This document shows, in pieces, positions 42,667 to 51,134 of a DNA stretch of 64,000 bases. The first letter of the stretch is position 1; every line of letters starts with the position of its first letter. Source of the stretch: Bacteroidales bacterium (GTDB lineage: Bacteria; Bacteroidota; Bacteroidia; Bacteroidales; Lentimicrobiaceae); NCBI GenBank assembly GCA_016705005.1, contig JADIZB010000004.1, forward strand, positions 124,001-188,000, written 5' to 3'. Below the pieces are notes generated by a model, which did not search any database, had not been told where the DNA came from, and saw only the letters and a program-made list of their open reading frames with translations. Position numbers and translations under genes: made by a program.

Positions 42667-45600
42667 TTACCTGAGAATAATTTTGGCAGTGGTCATCTCC
42701 GACCCTGCTGAAACTCGCAGCAGGTAAATTCCCTTTTTCCGTGAGGAAAGATCAAGGATTGTTTTGAATTCACTGCCATTGCTGCGATACTGGCCGCTAA
42801 CAACCTGATTTCCCCTCGCATCGCTCACTGAAAGGCTCAATACCAGATTATCAGGCAATCCGTCAATTTCAACACTGAATTTACCTGTGGTAGGATTTGG
42901 CAATATTTTTATCGATGCATTTTCAAAGGACTCCATACCCAGACAGGCAGCAAACAGGATTTCTTTAGGATCAGCAATTTCGCCACAGTCAAATGGACTT
43001 GTAGCTGTCAGCGAAAGTATAACCGAACCATTGATGGTATCCTGTGTTCCCGGAAGGTAAGTGGTTACCAGTGAAGTAGCATCCAGGAATGTACCGTTTC
43101 CGCTGGTTGACCAGAGATAAGATCCGGCATTTGTTACATTTCCCTTAATAATGATACTTGATGTCTTGCAGATTGTGGTATCATTACCTGCTGAAGCCAT
43201 TGGTAAAGGATTAATATTCACCTGAAGCTGATCAGTAACACCGGGGCAGGAACCAATACCACTTGCCGAAATGCTCAGGGTTACATACCCTGAACTGATG
43301 TCTCCTGATCCCGGGCTATAGGAAGGAGAAAGTGAGGATGCATTACTAAACACCCCGTCGCCTGAACTTGTCCACATAATAGTAGAATAACTCGTTCCTG
43401 CAGCAACAGGCAGGGCTGGTTCACCTGCACAGATTGTTATATCCGGTCCGGCTTCCATGGTTGCAGAAGATACTATGGATACAGTCATATAATCGGATGT
43501 GTCGGCGCAAGGTGCATTACCGTAAGCTGTAAAGGTCAGGTTAATGCTTCCCGCCAGCAGGTCGGCAGGTCCGGGAGTATATGTTGCATTTGGAATGGTA
43601 TTGTTGTTGAAAATGCCATCGCCTGCGGTGGTCCATAATACTGAACTACTGCCGGTAGCGACACCGGAAAGCTGGGCTGGTTCATTGCCACAGGTTTCAA
43701 CTGTTGTACCTGCTTCAGCTACCGGATAAGGGATAATGCTCAATACCATCGAATCCTCATCCTGAGGGCATCCGAATGCACTCAAGGCTGTTGCTGTGAG
43801 TGTGACACTCCCGGCAAGAATGTCCTGCGGACCTGGTGTATAATCAGCACGTGAGTCGGTCGGATCAAGGAAAGTACCATCACCCTGGGTAGTCCAGAGC
43901 AGAGAACTGTTATCGGTAGCATTGGCAACCACTCTAACGACTGATCCCTGACAGGCATTCATATCATTTGAAACAGCAATCGTTGGAGACGGATTTACAG
44001 TAACGGTAACTGTTGCGTTGGCAGTACTTCCACCACTGGTCACGGTAAGGTCATATCGTGTTGTAACAGAAGGATTTACTATAGGATTTGGAAGGTCAGA
44101 TGTGAATGATGGAGGAACAGATGTCCATGAATAGGTATAGGAACCTGAACCACCGCTGACTTCAGAATTCAACTGAACCGGTTCACCGGCACAGACTTCA
44201 TTGGGGCTGGCAGTTGCTGTAGCAGACATCGGGACTCCGAAAGTAAATGAACCAATACGGGTTTTCCAGTTCATCTCGCTGGTTGAAGTATAATACTCCT
44301 GAGTATACCAGAAAACAGAGTCAGCCGAGGGATCGACCGACATCATACTGTAATCGCCCCAACGCTCCCAGGAGGAGGTTTGTGAACCACCACCTGCGAC
44401 AATATCCTGTTCGGCAAAAGTCATCTCGCCAAGCGGATCACTGGCATGACGGCCTGTGAAACGTATGGTCGGGAATAAAAGGGATGATGATGCAGAATAA
44501 CCCAATGCTATGTCGCCGTATGAATTCATGGCAACAGAGCCCATCCAACGATAAGTATCGTCGGGGGAGTATGTTCCCTGCTGGTAGATCTGCCAGCCGG
44601 AACCGGTATTTCGCAGCTCATACCAGCGGATGCCGGCATGGCCGGAGACATTTACCGTATGATTGGTAACCAGTGTCTGATAAGAGCCGAAATTCCTGTA
44701 TTGAAGCCTGTACATCATGCGATTTGAAAGTTCATCAAGCTTAACAGTTGTCCCTTTTTGCGGAATTCCCGATATATTTGAACTGAAGGTCTGCGGGGAA
44801 AGGTTGACCAATTGTGAAAAGGTCGCATTAGAGGGTGTGGTCCAGTCGGGTATAAGTTTATATAAAACCAGCCTGTCAGGATTGCCATCGCGAATGTAAC
44901 CAAACAATGCCGGACTATCGGCAGGTGCGGGTTCTCCATCGCAATCGGCGGGTAAAAAACTGTAGGGATCGCTTCCCGATGAAGTTGTAAAAAATATCAT
45001 GGAAGCAGTAGGATCACCAACCAGCATCTTGGCCCTGTCAAGTGCAGCAACTCCGGTCCCGTTATAGTTTAAAGAACCTGAAGTGAACGAGTTCACCGAA
45101 AGGTAATAGCCATCATGCCATACACCAAGCTTCGGATAATCGGGCATATTGGTGAAAGTGAAGGCATATCTGTACCACGATCCTGTAGGATCACCGGTTT
45201 GGGATACAGCAATCATTTCATAAAAAGGTCCATTGGGGTAATTGGGCAAAGCAAACTGACTGGCAATCCAGCGATCGGCCTGTTCATCGTATAAAACAAC
45301 GGGGTCACCATCGTTGGTACCTGACCAGGGACCCGGGAATCCATTCCACAGGGTTTTAATATCCACCGGACCATATACAATTGAACCGGACTTATTCCAG
45401 ATGGCAAAAGATGAATTCACCATTTGCATGTAATGATTGGGACCAACATCTCCCTGAGTGTCGGGAGGCAATACGTAGCTCAGGTTACCTACTCCGTTGA
45501 AACTCTGAAGCAGTTCACCGTCACGCTCCCCCATGGTTGTCTGTGCATTCCGGTAATCCTCCGGAGTGGCTTCAGGCAAAGGCAGGTCGCGCATATCCGG

Positions 45601-45804
45601 CGTATCAAGCTTGTTTTTTATAACACCTTCTTTCCAGCTTCTGTCTCGTTTGCCCGAAGGAATAACCGGGATATCACGCAACGGAGGCGAAATATCAAAG
45701 CCAACTGCCTTTGAAATCTCTGAAGGTTTGATCACTTCCTGCTGGGCCATCATTGGCAATGCCAATGCCATCATCAGGATGACTGAAATGAAATTTTTTC
45801 TCAT
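42667..45804 (-). CDS. Large secreted protein with PKD-like repeats and T9SS domain
   Basis: 1045 residues from the ATG giving MRKNFISVILMM; an earlier start at 45840 would add 12 residues and overlap rseC. Signal peptide about 1-20 (ending MMAQQ). Residues about 110-530 form an unclassified domain with LPPDTQGDVGPNHYMQMVN and repeated W-containing strands, probably a propeller. Then one PKD/Ig-like domain and four repeats of about 85 residues each with W-T-T-x-G-D-G-x-F and Y-x-P-G-x-x-D. The end (ILPNPTTGKFSVEI onward) is a T9SS type A domain. Function unknown. It lies between rseC and the rnf genes, which is unusual. Confidence 0.8.
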   Translation of the reverse strand: MRKNFISVILMMALALPMMAQQEVIKPSEISKAVGFDISPPLRDIPVIPSGKRDRSWKEGVIKNKLDTPDMRDLPLPEATPEDYRNAQTTMGERDGELLQSFNGVGNLSYVLPPDTQGDVGPNHYMQMVNSSFAIWNKSGSIVYGPVDIKTLWNGFPGPWSGTNDGDPVVLYDEQADRWIASQFALPNYPNGPFYEMIAVSQTGDPTGSWYRYAFTFTNMPDYPKLGVWHDGYYLSVNSFTSGSLNYNGTGVAALDRAKMLVGDPTASMIFFTTSSGSDPYSFLPADCDGEPAPADSPALFGYIRDGNPDRLVLYKLIPDWTTPSNATFSQLVNLSPQTFSSNISGIPQKGTTVKLDELSNRMMYRLQYRNFGSYQTLVTNHTVNVSGHAGIRWYELRNTGSGWQIYQQGTYSPDDTYRWMGSVAMNSYGDIALGYSASSSLLFPTIRFTGRHASDPLGEMTFAEQDIVAGGGSQTSSWERWGDYSMMSVDPSADSVFWYTQEYYTSTSEMNWKTRIGSFTFGVPMSATATASPNEVCAGEPVQLNSEVSGGSGSYTYSWTSVPPSFTSDLPNPIVNPSVTTRYDLTVTSGGSTANATVTVTVNPSPTIAVSNDMNACQGSVVRVVANATDNSSLLWTTQGDGTFLDPTDSRADYTPGPQDILAGSVTLTATALSAFGCPQDEDSMVLSIIPYPVAEAGTTVETCGNEPAQLSGVATGSSSVLWTTAGDGIFNNNTIPNATYTPGPADLLAGSINLTFTAYGNAPCADTSDYMTVSIVSSATMEAGPDITICAGEPALPVAAGTSYSTIMWTSSGDGVFSNASSLSPSYSPGSGDISSGYVTLSISASGIGSCPGVTDQLQVNINPLPMASAGNDTTICKTSSIIIKGNVTNAGSYLWSTSGNGTFLDATSLVTTYLPGTQDTINGSVILSLTATSPFDCGEIADPKEILFAACLGMESFENASIKILPNPTTGKFSVEIDGLPDNLVLSLSVSDARGNQVVSGQYRSNGSEFKTILDLSSRKKGIYLLRVSAGSEMTTAKIILR

Positions 45805-45832
45805 GACTTGTGTAATTTGTGTTCTCTCTCTT

Positions 45833-46249
45833 TTATTCAATTGTAAACCTGAATCGTTTTTTCAGACTGTCCCTGAAAAGGTACAACCCTGAATAATAGG
45901 GCAAAAGGGCAATAATTGCGATCAATCCGGCCCACCCTTCCGGCATAAAACCAGAAAGTATGATAAGGGTAAGGATAAGGATGATAAAAGGCAAAAGATA
46001 TCCGAAAATAACTGCCAGATTTCCGTTGCCTGAATTCATCCTGACAACGACAGTTTGTCCAGGGCTGACCTCTGGAGCATCTTCCCTTTGAACTGTAATA
46101 AGCTTTTCAGTGGTTTCAACCGATGTGCAAATACCCTTTGCATGGCAGGTTGCACATGCACTTACGCTGATTATTCTGATATATATGTTTCGATCATCCA
46201 GATGATCAACCACACCACTTTTTGCTATACAATCAACTGTTTCTGACAT
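45833..46249 (-). CDS. rseC: SoxR-reducing system protein RseC family
   Basis: 138 residues. N-terminal cysteine-containing part (A-C-A-T-C-H-A-K-G-I-C-T) and two transmembrane helices (about 75-95 and 105-125) match the RseC/MucC family. In E. coli the Rsx (Rnf) complex and RseC reduce SoxR; in Bacteroidota rseC is often next to rnfB. Here a 3.1-kb exoprotein gene separates it from rnf. A TATCTTTG box at 46284-46291 may serve it. Confidence 0.8.
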   Translation of the reverse strand: MSETVDCIAKSGVVDHLDDRNIYIRIISVSACATCHAKGICTSVETTEKLITVQREDAPEVSPGQTVVVRMNSGNGNLAVIFGYLLPFIILILTLIILSGFMPEGWAGLIAIIALLPYYSGLYLFRDSLKKRFRFTIE

Positions 46250-46271
46250 TTGTAATTAACAGGGCTTATCA

Positions 46272-46973
46272 TCAGGGCGTCGACAAAGATACAGGCAAAA
46301 CCTTTCCATTAAAAAAATTATGACCGTTGATTGCAAAATTTGCAACAAATTCACCCATACGCTCTGCGGAAAGAGGTGCAGTGTAGTCAGGGAAAGCCTT
46401 TGAGAGCATCTCGGTCTGAACCGCACCGAAAGCCAGGCAATTCACTGAAATTTTTTCATGCTCCAGTTCTGCCGCCATGCATTCTGTAAGCACAGCAAGC
46501 GCCCCCTTACTCGCACTATAGACTGAAAGTCCTGGAAATTTAACACTTCCCTGTACCCCACCCATACTACCGATGTTGACAATATGGGCGCCTTTATTAA
46601 AATAAGGTAACAATGCCTGAATCAACAGGAACGGTGCTTTGAAATTGACATTGAAAACATCGTCGATCTCTTCCGACAGGATATTTCCAACCGGCTTGTT
46701 CAGCAGGTTGCCGGCATTGTTAATCAGCACATCCACCTTTCCCAACTGCCTTGAAATCCGGAAAGCCAGGTCTTTATAATCTCCATTTGCCAGATCAAAG
46801 GTGACTGGCTGAACAATGGTTTCCTGTCGCTGAATGTTGCACTCACCGGCAAGCGACTGAATCTTCATGCTGCTCCTGGCGATCACAATAAGCTTGTTTC
46901 CAGGTTGTGCCGCCAGAATCCTGGCAGTTTCCCTTCCTACTCCTGACGATGCACCTGTTATTACTATATTCAT
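46272..46973 (-). CDS. Short-chain dehydrogenase/reductase
   Basis: 233 residues. Classical SDR: T-G-A-S-S-G-V-G-R-E at residues 6-15 for NAD(P), N-N-A-G near residue 88, a catalytic Ser-Tyr-x-x-x-Lys set with Y-S-A-S-K-G near 155. The substrate is unknown. It lies 22 nt before rseC on the same strand; a functional link is not evident. Confidence 0.85.
   Translation of the reverse strand: MNIVITGASSGVGRETARILAAQPGNKLIVIARSSMKIQSLAGECNIQRQETIVQPVTFDLANGDYKDLAFRISRQLGKVDVLINNAGNLLNKPVGNILSEEIDDVFNVNFKAPFLLIQALLPYFNKGAHIVNIGSMGGVQGSVKFPGLSVYSASKGALAVLTECMAAELEHEKISVNCLAFGAVQTEMLSKAFPDYTAPLSAERMGEFVANFAINGHNFFNGKVLPVSLSTP
46284..46291 (-). promoter_or_regulatory. Candidate -7 box for rseC
   Basis: TATCTTTG on the minus strand, within the last codons of the SDR gene, 34 nt before the rseC ATG. 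Confidence 0.4.
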
Positions 46974-47021
46974 TTTTTATATTCTAACGGGTTGTAAATA
47001 TTGGTGTTGTATAAGGACAAT

Positions 47022-47070
47022 GGATTTCGGATTTCGGATTGCGGATTGCGGATTGCGGATTTCGGATTGC
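47022..47070. repeat. Array of seven 7-nt repeats downstream of hydF
   Basis: Seven consecutive heptamers, GGATTTC or GGATTGC, on the plus strand. It lies about 95 nt after the hydF stop on the minus strand. Confidence 0.8.
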
Positions 47071-47163
47071 CCGGCCAAAAGCGGTGGAATTGAGCTTACC
47101 TTTCTTATTTCCGACTTCTGATATCCTCCCTTTGACTTCATCCCTCTGGCTTCCTGCCCGGCT

Positions 47164-48393
47164 CTACAAATAATCAACTTCTCCCGTTTCCCCCGACAAG
47201 AACGGTGCAACGGCCCGATTATAGATGCCATGCACCCAGGCAATGGCCATCCCATAATTGGTAACTGGAATACCGGCATCTACGGCAGGTTTCAGACGGT
47301 TTACAATCTGTTTCCGCGTAATCACACAACCTCCGCACTGGATTACCATGGCGTAGTCATGAATATCACGGGGCAATCCTGTAAGCCCGGCAACAACCTC
47401 ATATTCCAGCTTCTTGCCTGTGTAATTCCCCAACCATCTCGGAATCTTAACCCTTCCGATATCATCGCAGGAAACATGATGTGTGCATGATTCAAGAATA
47501 AGTATTCTGTCACCATCCTTCAATCCGGCAATGTGCGGTGTACCTTTCAGGTAGTTCTGAAAATCGCCCCGCTGCCGGGCCAGCAGAATACTGAAACTGG
47601 TAAGGGGAATTTCCTTCGGCACGGAAGCATCGGCTTTCAGAAAAACCTGGCTGTCGGTGATTACCAGGGCCGGTTTCGGACTCATTTTGCGCAGGTAGCT
47701 GTCAACCTCGCGTTCCTTACACACAACAGCAATCCCATCGTGATCAAGAATATCCCGTATGGCCTGAACCTGGGGAAGTATCATGCGGCCCTCCGGGGCT
47801 TCTATGTCAATCGGGGTGATCAGCAATACCGTATCTCCATATGAAATCAGGTCGCCCAGCAACGATTGGCTGTTGTAGGCCGTTTCAGGAATCAGCCTTT
47901 TCAGGGCTGCAATAACGCTTTCAATTTCAGGATTACGGATGGCACTGAGGTCGATCACCGGCACCCCGTAGGTTTCTTCAAGTATCCGGCCCAGGGTAGC
48001 CGAAAGAGGTTGAAGGTCACTTTTGTTGTGGATAATCAGAAACGGCACCGATCGATCGTTCAGATCACCGATCAGCTCCTTCTCGGTTTCATCAAAAGTA
48101 TTGCCTGCAATCAACAGAATGGCAGCATCTATGGCATTCAGCGCTTCACGTGTTTTGAAAACCCGTTTGGCGCCCAGTTCACCTGTATCGTCGATGCCAG
48201 CGGTATCGATGATGATCACCGGTCCAATGCCGGGAATCTCCATTGATTTCTTAACAGGATCGGTGGTTGTACCCGCAACCTCTGATACAATAGCCAATTC
48301 CTGTCCCGACAAGGCATTGATGAATGAACTCTTGCCGTTGTTCCTCCTGCCGAATATTCCGATGTGTGGTTTGGTGTCTCTTCCTTTGGACAT
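47164..48393 (-). CDS. hydF: [FeFe]-hydrogenase maturation GTPase HydF
   Basis: 409 residues. HydF is the scaffold on which the 2Fe subcluster is assembled with HydE and HydG before transfer to the hydrogenase. GTPase domain: Walker A GRRNNGKSS (14-22), T-T-T in the switch region, DTAGIDD and HNKSD. The C-terminal domain carries the Fe-S ligand set: C-T-H in ESCTHH, then about 50 residues on, Q-C-G-G-C. HydE, HydG and the hydrogenase are not in the window. aspA lies directly upstream on the same strand. Confidence 0.92.
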   Translation of the reverse strand: MSKGRDTKPHIGIFGRRNNGKSSFINALSGQELAIVSEVAGTTTDPVKKSMEIPGIGPVIIIDTAGIDDTGELGAKRVFKTREALNAIDAAILLIAGNTFDETEKELIGDLNDRSVPFLIIHNKSDLQPLSATLGRILEETYGVPVIDLSAIRNPEIESVIAALKRLIPETAYNSQSLLGDLISYGDTVLLITPIDIEAPEGRMILPQVQAIRDILDHDGIAVVCKEREVDSYLRKMSPKPALVITDSQVFLKADASVPKEIPLTSFSILLARQRGDFQNYLKGTPHIAGLKDGDRILILESCTHHVSCDDIGRVKIPRWLGNYTGKKLEYEVVAGLTGLPRDIHDYAMVIQCGGCVITRKQIVNRLKPAVDAGIPVTNYGMAIAWVHGIYNRAVAPFLSGETGEVDYL

Positions 48394-48536
48394 CTGTTTT
48401 ATTTACTTTTTTATCTGAATTATTCAGATTTTCTGAGTTGAATAAGGTATTTCCAATTTTCGAATCCGGCAGATAAAAGCCTTCGTATCCGAACACTCCA
48501 GTAATCTTCTGGTACCGACCTCAGATATTTGACTTC

Positions 48537-48564
48537 TGAAATCCGAAATCTGAAATCAAAAATC
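48537..48564. repeat. Four 7-nt repeats over the aspA stop codon
   Basis: TGAAATC, CGAAATC, TGAAATC, AAAAATC in tandem; the aspA stop codon (48558-48556) lies inside. Confidence 0.65.
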
Positions 48565-49995
48565 AGAGACTGAATAGCCCGACTTTAGCAGATTTCCCGG
48601 CTGAAGTATCTCATCCATTTTTGCCAAAGGTACCAGCTGGAGTTCTTTATTGATATCAATGATACTCTTACCCGTACTTTTCATCAGTTTCACCACTTCG
48701 GATGCCTTGTGGTATCCGATGTAAGGGCTTAAGGCGGTGGCTATGGCCGGACTGTGCATCAGTCTGTCGTGACTGGCGGTTGTATTAACTTCCAGACCCC
48801 TGACCATATTTTCGAGCATGGTCCTGCAGGAACCGATGAGTAGTTTCAGGCTCTGAATCAGGGCATGACCGATAAGGGGAATGTAAGCATTCAGGTCGAG
48901 GCAGCCCTGTGCGCATAACCCGGCAATCAGATTGTCGTTGGCGATTACCTGGTGCGATGAACTGACCACATATTCAGGAATGACCGGATTTACCTTACCC
49001 GGCATAACTGAGCTCCCTACCTGCTGCTGAGGTAATTTCACCGATGCCCCCCCCAGATCCGAAGCCAGCAACCGCAGATCGCTTACTATCTTCTCAAGGT
49101 TCACCGCATGCGCTTTGAGAATGGCATGAACTTCCACAAAGGCATCCAGATTGCTTGTCGTATCGCCCAGGTTTTCACCCCGGGTCACTGGTAACTTTGT
49201 CAGATGTTGCAGTTGCTGAACAACTTCCATTACAAAATAGCGGGGAACCGCGATAGAGGTACCAATGGCACTACCTCCCAGATTAACCACCTTGATTCTC
49301 TCAAAGCATTTTGAAACCCGCCACCAATCGCGCGACAGGGCATCATTGTAGTTTGAAAAAAGTTTACCATACGATGAGGGAACAGCTTCCTGCATCTGGG
49401 TATAGGCCACCCTGAGCGAGTCGCGGTAACGCCCCTCCAGAACTTCAAAACCTGCCCTGAGATCATTGATAGCAGTTTCTAGGTCGTTCAGAAGAAACAT
49501 CACAGCTACTTTCAGGGCTGTCGGAACTACGTCGTTGGTACTCTGGAAAATATTTGCTTCTTCGGTCGGATCAATCTGCTGATAATCTCCCGGCTTGAAT
49601 CCGAGTTTCAGCAGTGAAGCATTGGCAATGATCTCATTGATGTTCATATTGATGCTGGTGCCGGCACCGCCGCTCACAGCAGGAACAATAAAATGCCCGG
49701 TGTAATCTCCCTTACTGATTTCAGCTGCTGACAGGGTCATTGCTTCCATGATTTCATCAGAAACAAGCTTAATGCTTGGGATGTCTTCTTTGTATTTCTG
49801 TTTTAATGCATCGAAATATGATGAAGCGGTCAGGTAACAGGCCTGCTTTACCAGTCCCATGGCCCGAAACCATTCCGGATGGAATGGTGTCCTGTCGGGA
49901 AAGTTATCACAGGCACGCACGGCATGAATCCCGTAAAGTGCTTCTGACGGCACCTGCCGGCTGCCCAGGAAGTCGGTTTCGGTTCGTTGTTCCAT
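48556..49995 (-). CDS. aspA: Aspartate ammonia-lyase
   Basis: 479 residues. Converts L-aspartate to fumarate and ammonia. The superfamily signature G-S-S-V-M-P-G-K-V-N-P-V-I-P-E is present; V-I-P-E after K-V-N-P favours AspA over fumarase. Other family motifs: S-T-N-D-V-V-P-T-A, G-G-S-A-I-G-T-S. The position next to hydF is notable; I recall hyd maturation genes beside aspA in other anaerobes. A -7 box lies only 4 nt before the ATG. Confidence 0.88.
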   Translation of the reverse strand: MEQRTETDFLGSRQVPSEALYGIHAVRACDNFPDRTPFHPEWFRAMGLVKQACYLTASSYFDALKQKYKEDIPSIKLVSDEIMEAMTLSAAEISKGDYTGHFIVPAVSGGAGTSINMNINEIIANASLLKLGFKPGDYQQIDPTEEANIFQSTNDVVPTALKVAVMFLLNDLETAINDLRAGFEVLEGRYRDSLRVAYTQMQEAVPSSYGKLFSNYNDALSRDWWRVSKCFERIKVVNLGGSAIGTSIAVPRYFVMEVVQQLQHLTKLPVTRGENLGDTTSNLDAFVEVHAILKAHAVNLEKIVSDLRLLASDLGGASVKLPQQQVGSSVMPGKVNPVIPEYVVSSSHQVIANDNLIAGLCAQGCLDLNAYIPLIGHALIQSLKLLIGSCRTMLENMVRGLEVNTTASHDRLMHSPAIATALSPYIGYHKASEVVKLMKSTGKSIIDINKELQLVPLAKMDEILQPGNLLKSGYSVSDF

Positions 49996-49999
49996 GTTT

Positions 50000-50031
50000 C
50001 AAAAATAACAATTTTTAGTCAGGTCCGGCAA
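50000..50031 (-). promoter_or_regulatory. Promoter of aspA abutting its start codon
   Basis: Minus strand: TTG at 50031-50029, 21 nt, TATTTTTG at 50007-50000, then 4 nt and the ATG. Good spacing; implies a leaderless or nearly leaderless transcript. Confidence 0.6.
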
Positions 50032-50077
50032 TTCCCGTTAGGACTTTAAGGGAACCCGGGAGTATAAAAATATTGTC

Positions 50078-50085
50078 TACTTTTG
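50078..50085 (+). promoter_or_regulatory. -7 box of phoH
   Basis: TACTTTTG, 53 nt before the ATG at 50139; it lies inside the open upstream extension of the frame and so supports the later start. No clear -33 TTG. Confidence 0.45.
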
Positions 50086-50138
50086 TTGGATACAAGGCGA
50101 TTACAATCGTACCTGATCAAAAACTGCAATCCTGCTAT

Positions 50139-51089
50139 ATGAGCGAAAAAGTTTTCAGCATTGAATCTCATAATCCCCTCGAATTATTCGGCGTTGGCGA
50201 TCGCCACCTGAATGTGATCAGGGAACTCACCCCTAAACTTAAAATCATTGCCCGTGGAGAGTTTATCAAGGTGATAGGCGAACCTGCTGAAATTTCGGCC
50301 TTTGAAGAACTTTTCAACCTGGTTCTGATACATTTTGAACGATTCGGAAGCATCACCGAAAACGACATCAGGCAACTGGCTGAGCCCGGAGGCTCAAATG
50401 GCCTGATCAAGGACAGTCCGCCCGATGTGCTGGTACATGGCCGTAACGGCATGGTGATTAAAGCCAGGACACCCAATCAGCTAAAAATTGTCGAGAGCAT
50501 CGGAAGGAACGACATGGTATTTGCCATCGGACCCGCCGGCACCGGCAAGACCTATACAGCAGTAGCACTGGCCGTTCGGGCCCTTAAAAACCGTGAGGTA
50601 AAAAGAATTATCCTTACCCGTCCGGCTGTGGAAGCCGGGGAGAATCTGGGATTCCTTCCGGGCGATATGAAGGAAAAGCTTGATCCGTATATGCAGCCAT
50701 TGTATGATGCCCTGCGCGACATGCTGCCACCCCAGAAACTGCTTACCTACATCGAAGACGGCACCATCGAAATCGCCCCGCTCGCCTTTATGCGCGGCCG
50801 GACACTTGATAATGTATTTGCGATACTTGATGAAGCCCAGAACGCTACTTCCAGTCAACTGAAGATGTTTCTGACCCGGATGGGCCGTTCAGCCAAATTC
50901 TTCATCACCGGCGATATCACCCAGATCGACCTTCCCCGCAATCAGCAATCAGGACTGGTGCAGGCAACGAAGATCCTGCAAAACATCCAGGGCATTGATA
51001 TTATCACCCTCGACGAGACCGATGTAATCAGGCATAAACTGGTGACCAGAATCATCAGGGCTTACGAAAAAGAGTCCGATAAGGCATAA
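50139..51089 (+). CDS. phoH: PhoH-like ATPase
   Basis: 316 residues from the ATG giving MSEKVFSIESHNP. An N-terminal KH-like part (1-100) precedes the PhoH ATPase: Walker A GPAGTGKTYTAVALA, L-T-R-P-A-V-E-A-G-E-x-L-G-F-L-P-G-D, Walker B FAILDEAQNAT, and T-G-D-I-T-Q-I-D-L-P. The family is linked with RNA metabolism, but the exact role is unclear. Monocistronic, ended by a shared terminator. Confidence 0.9.
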   Translation: MSEKVFSIESHNPLELFGVGDRHLNVIRELTPKLKIIARGEFIKVIGEPAEISAFEELFNLVLIHFERFGSITENDIRQLAEPGGSNGLIKDSPPDVLVHGRNGMVIKARTPNQLKIVESIGRNDMVFAIGPAGTGKTYTAVALAVRALKNREVKRIILTRPAVEAGENLGFLPGDMKEKLDPYMQPLYDALRDMLPPQKLLTYIEDGTIEIAPLAFMRGRTLDNVFAILDEAQNATSSQLKMFLTRMGRSAKFFITGDITQIDLPRNQQSGLVQATKILQNIQGIDIITLDETDVIRHKLVTRIIRAYEKESDKA

Positions 51090-51091
51090 AA

Positions 51092-51125
51092 AAACGGCGC
51101 CCTTATGGCGCCACTTTTTTTTCTT
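51092..51125. terminator. Bidirectional terminator between phoH and the C10 peptidase gene
   Basis: GGCGCC (51096-51101) and GGCGCC (51107-51112) form a stem with A run upstream and T run downstream. Confidence 0.75.
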
Positions 51126-51134
51126 TCATTTCCT

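Noticed and set aside
47022..47070. 7-nt repeats considered as CRISPR or iterons of a replication origin
   Set aside because: Units are too short and contiguous for CRISPR; no replication initiator gene or DnaA-box cluster is nearby.
48556..49995. Class II fumarase
   Set aside because: The residues after the G-S-S-x-M-P-x-K-V-N-P signature are V-I-P-E, typical of aspartate ammonia-lyase.
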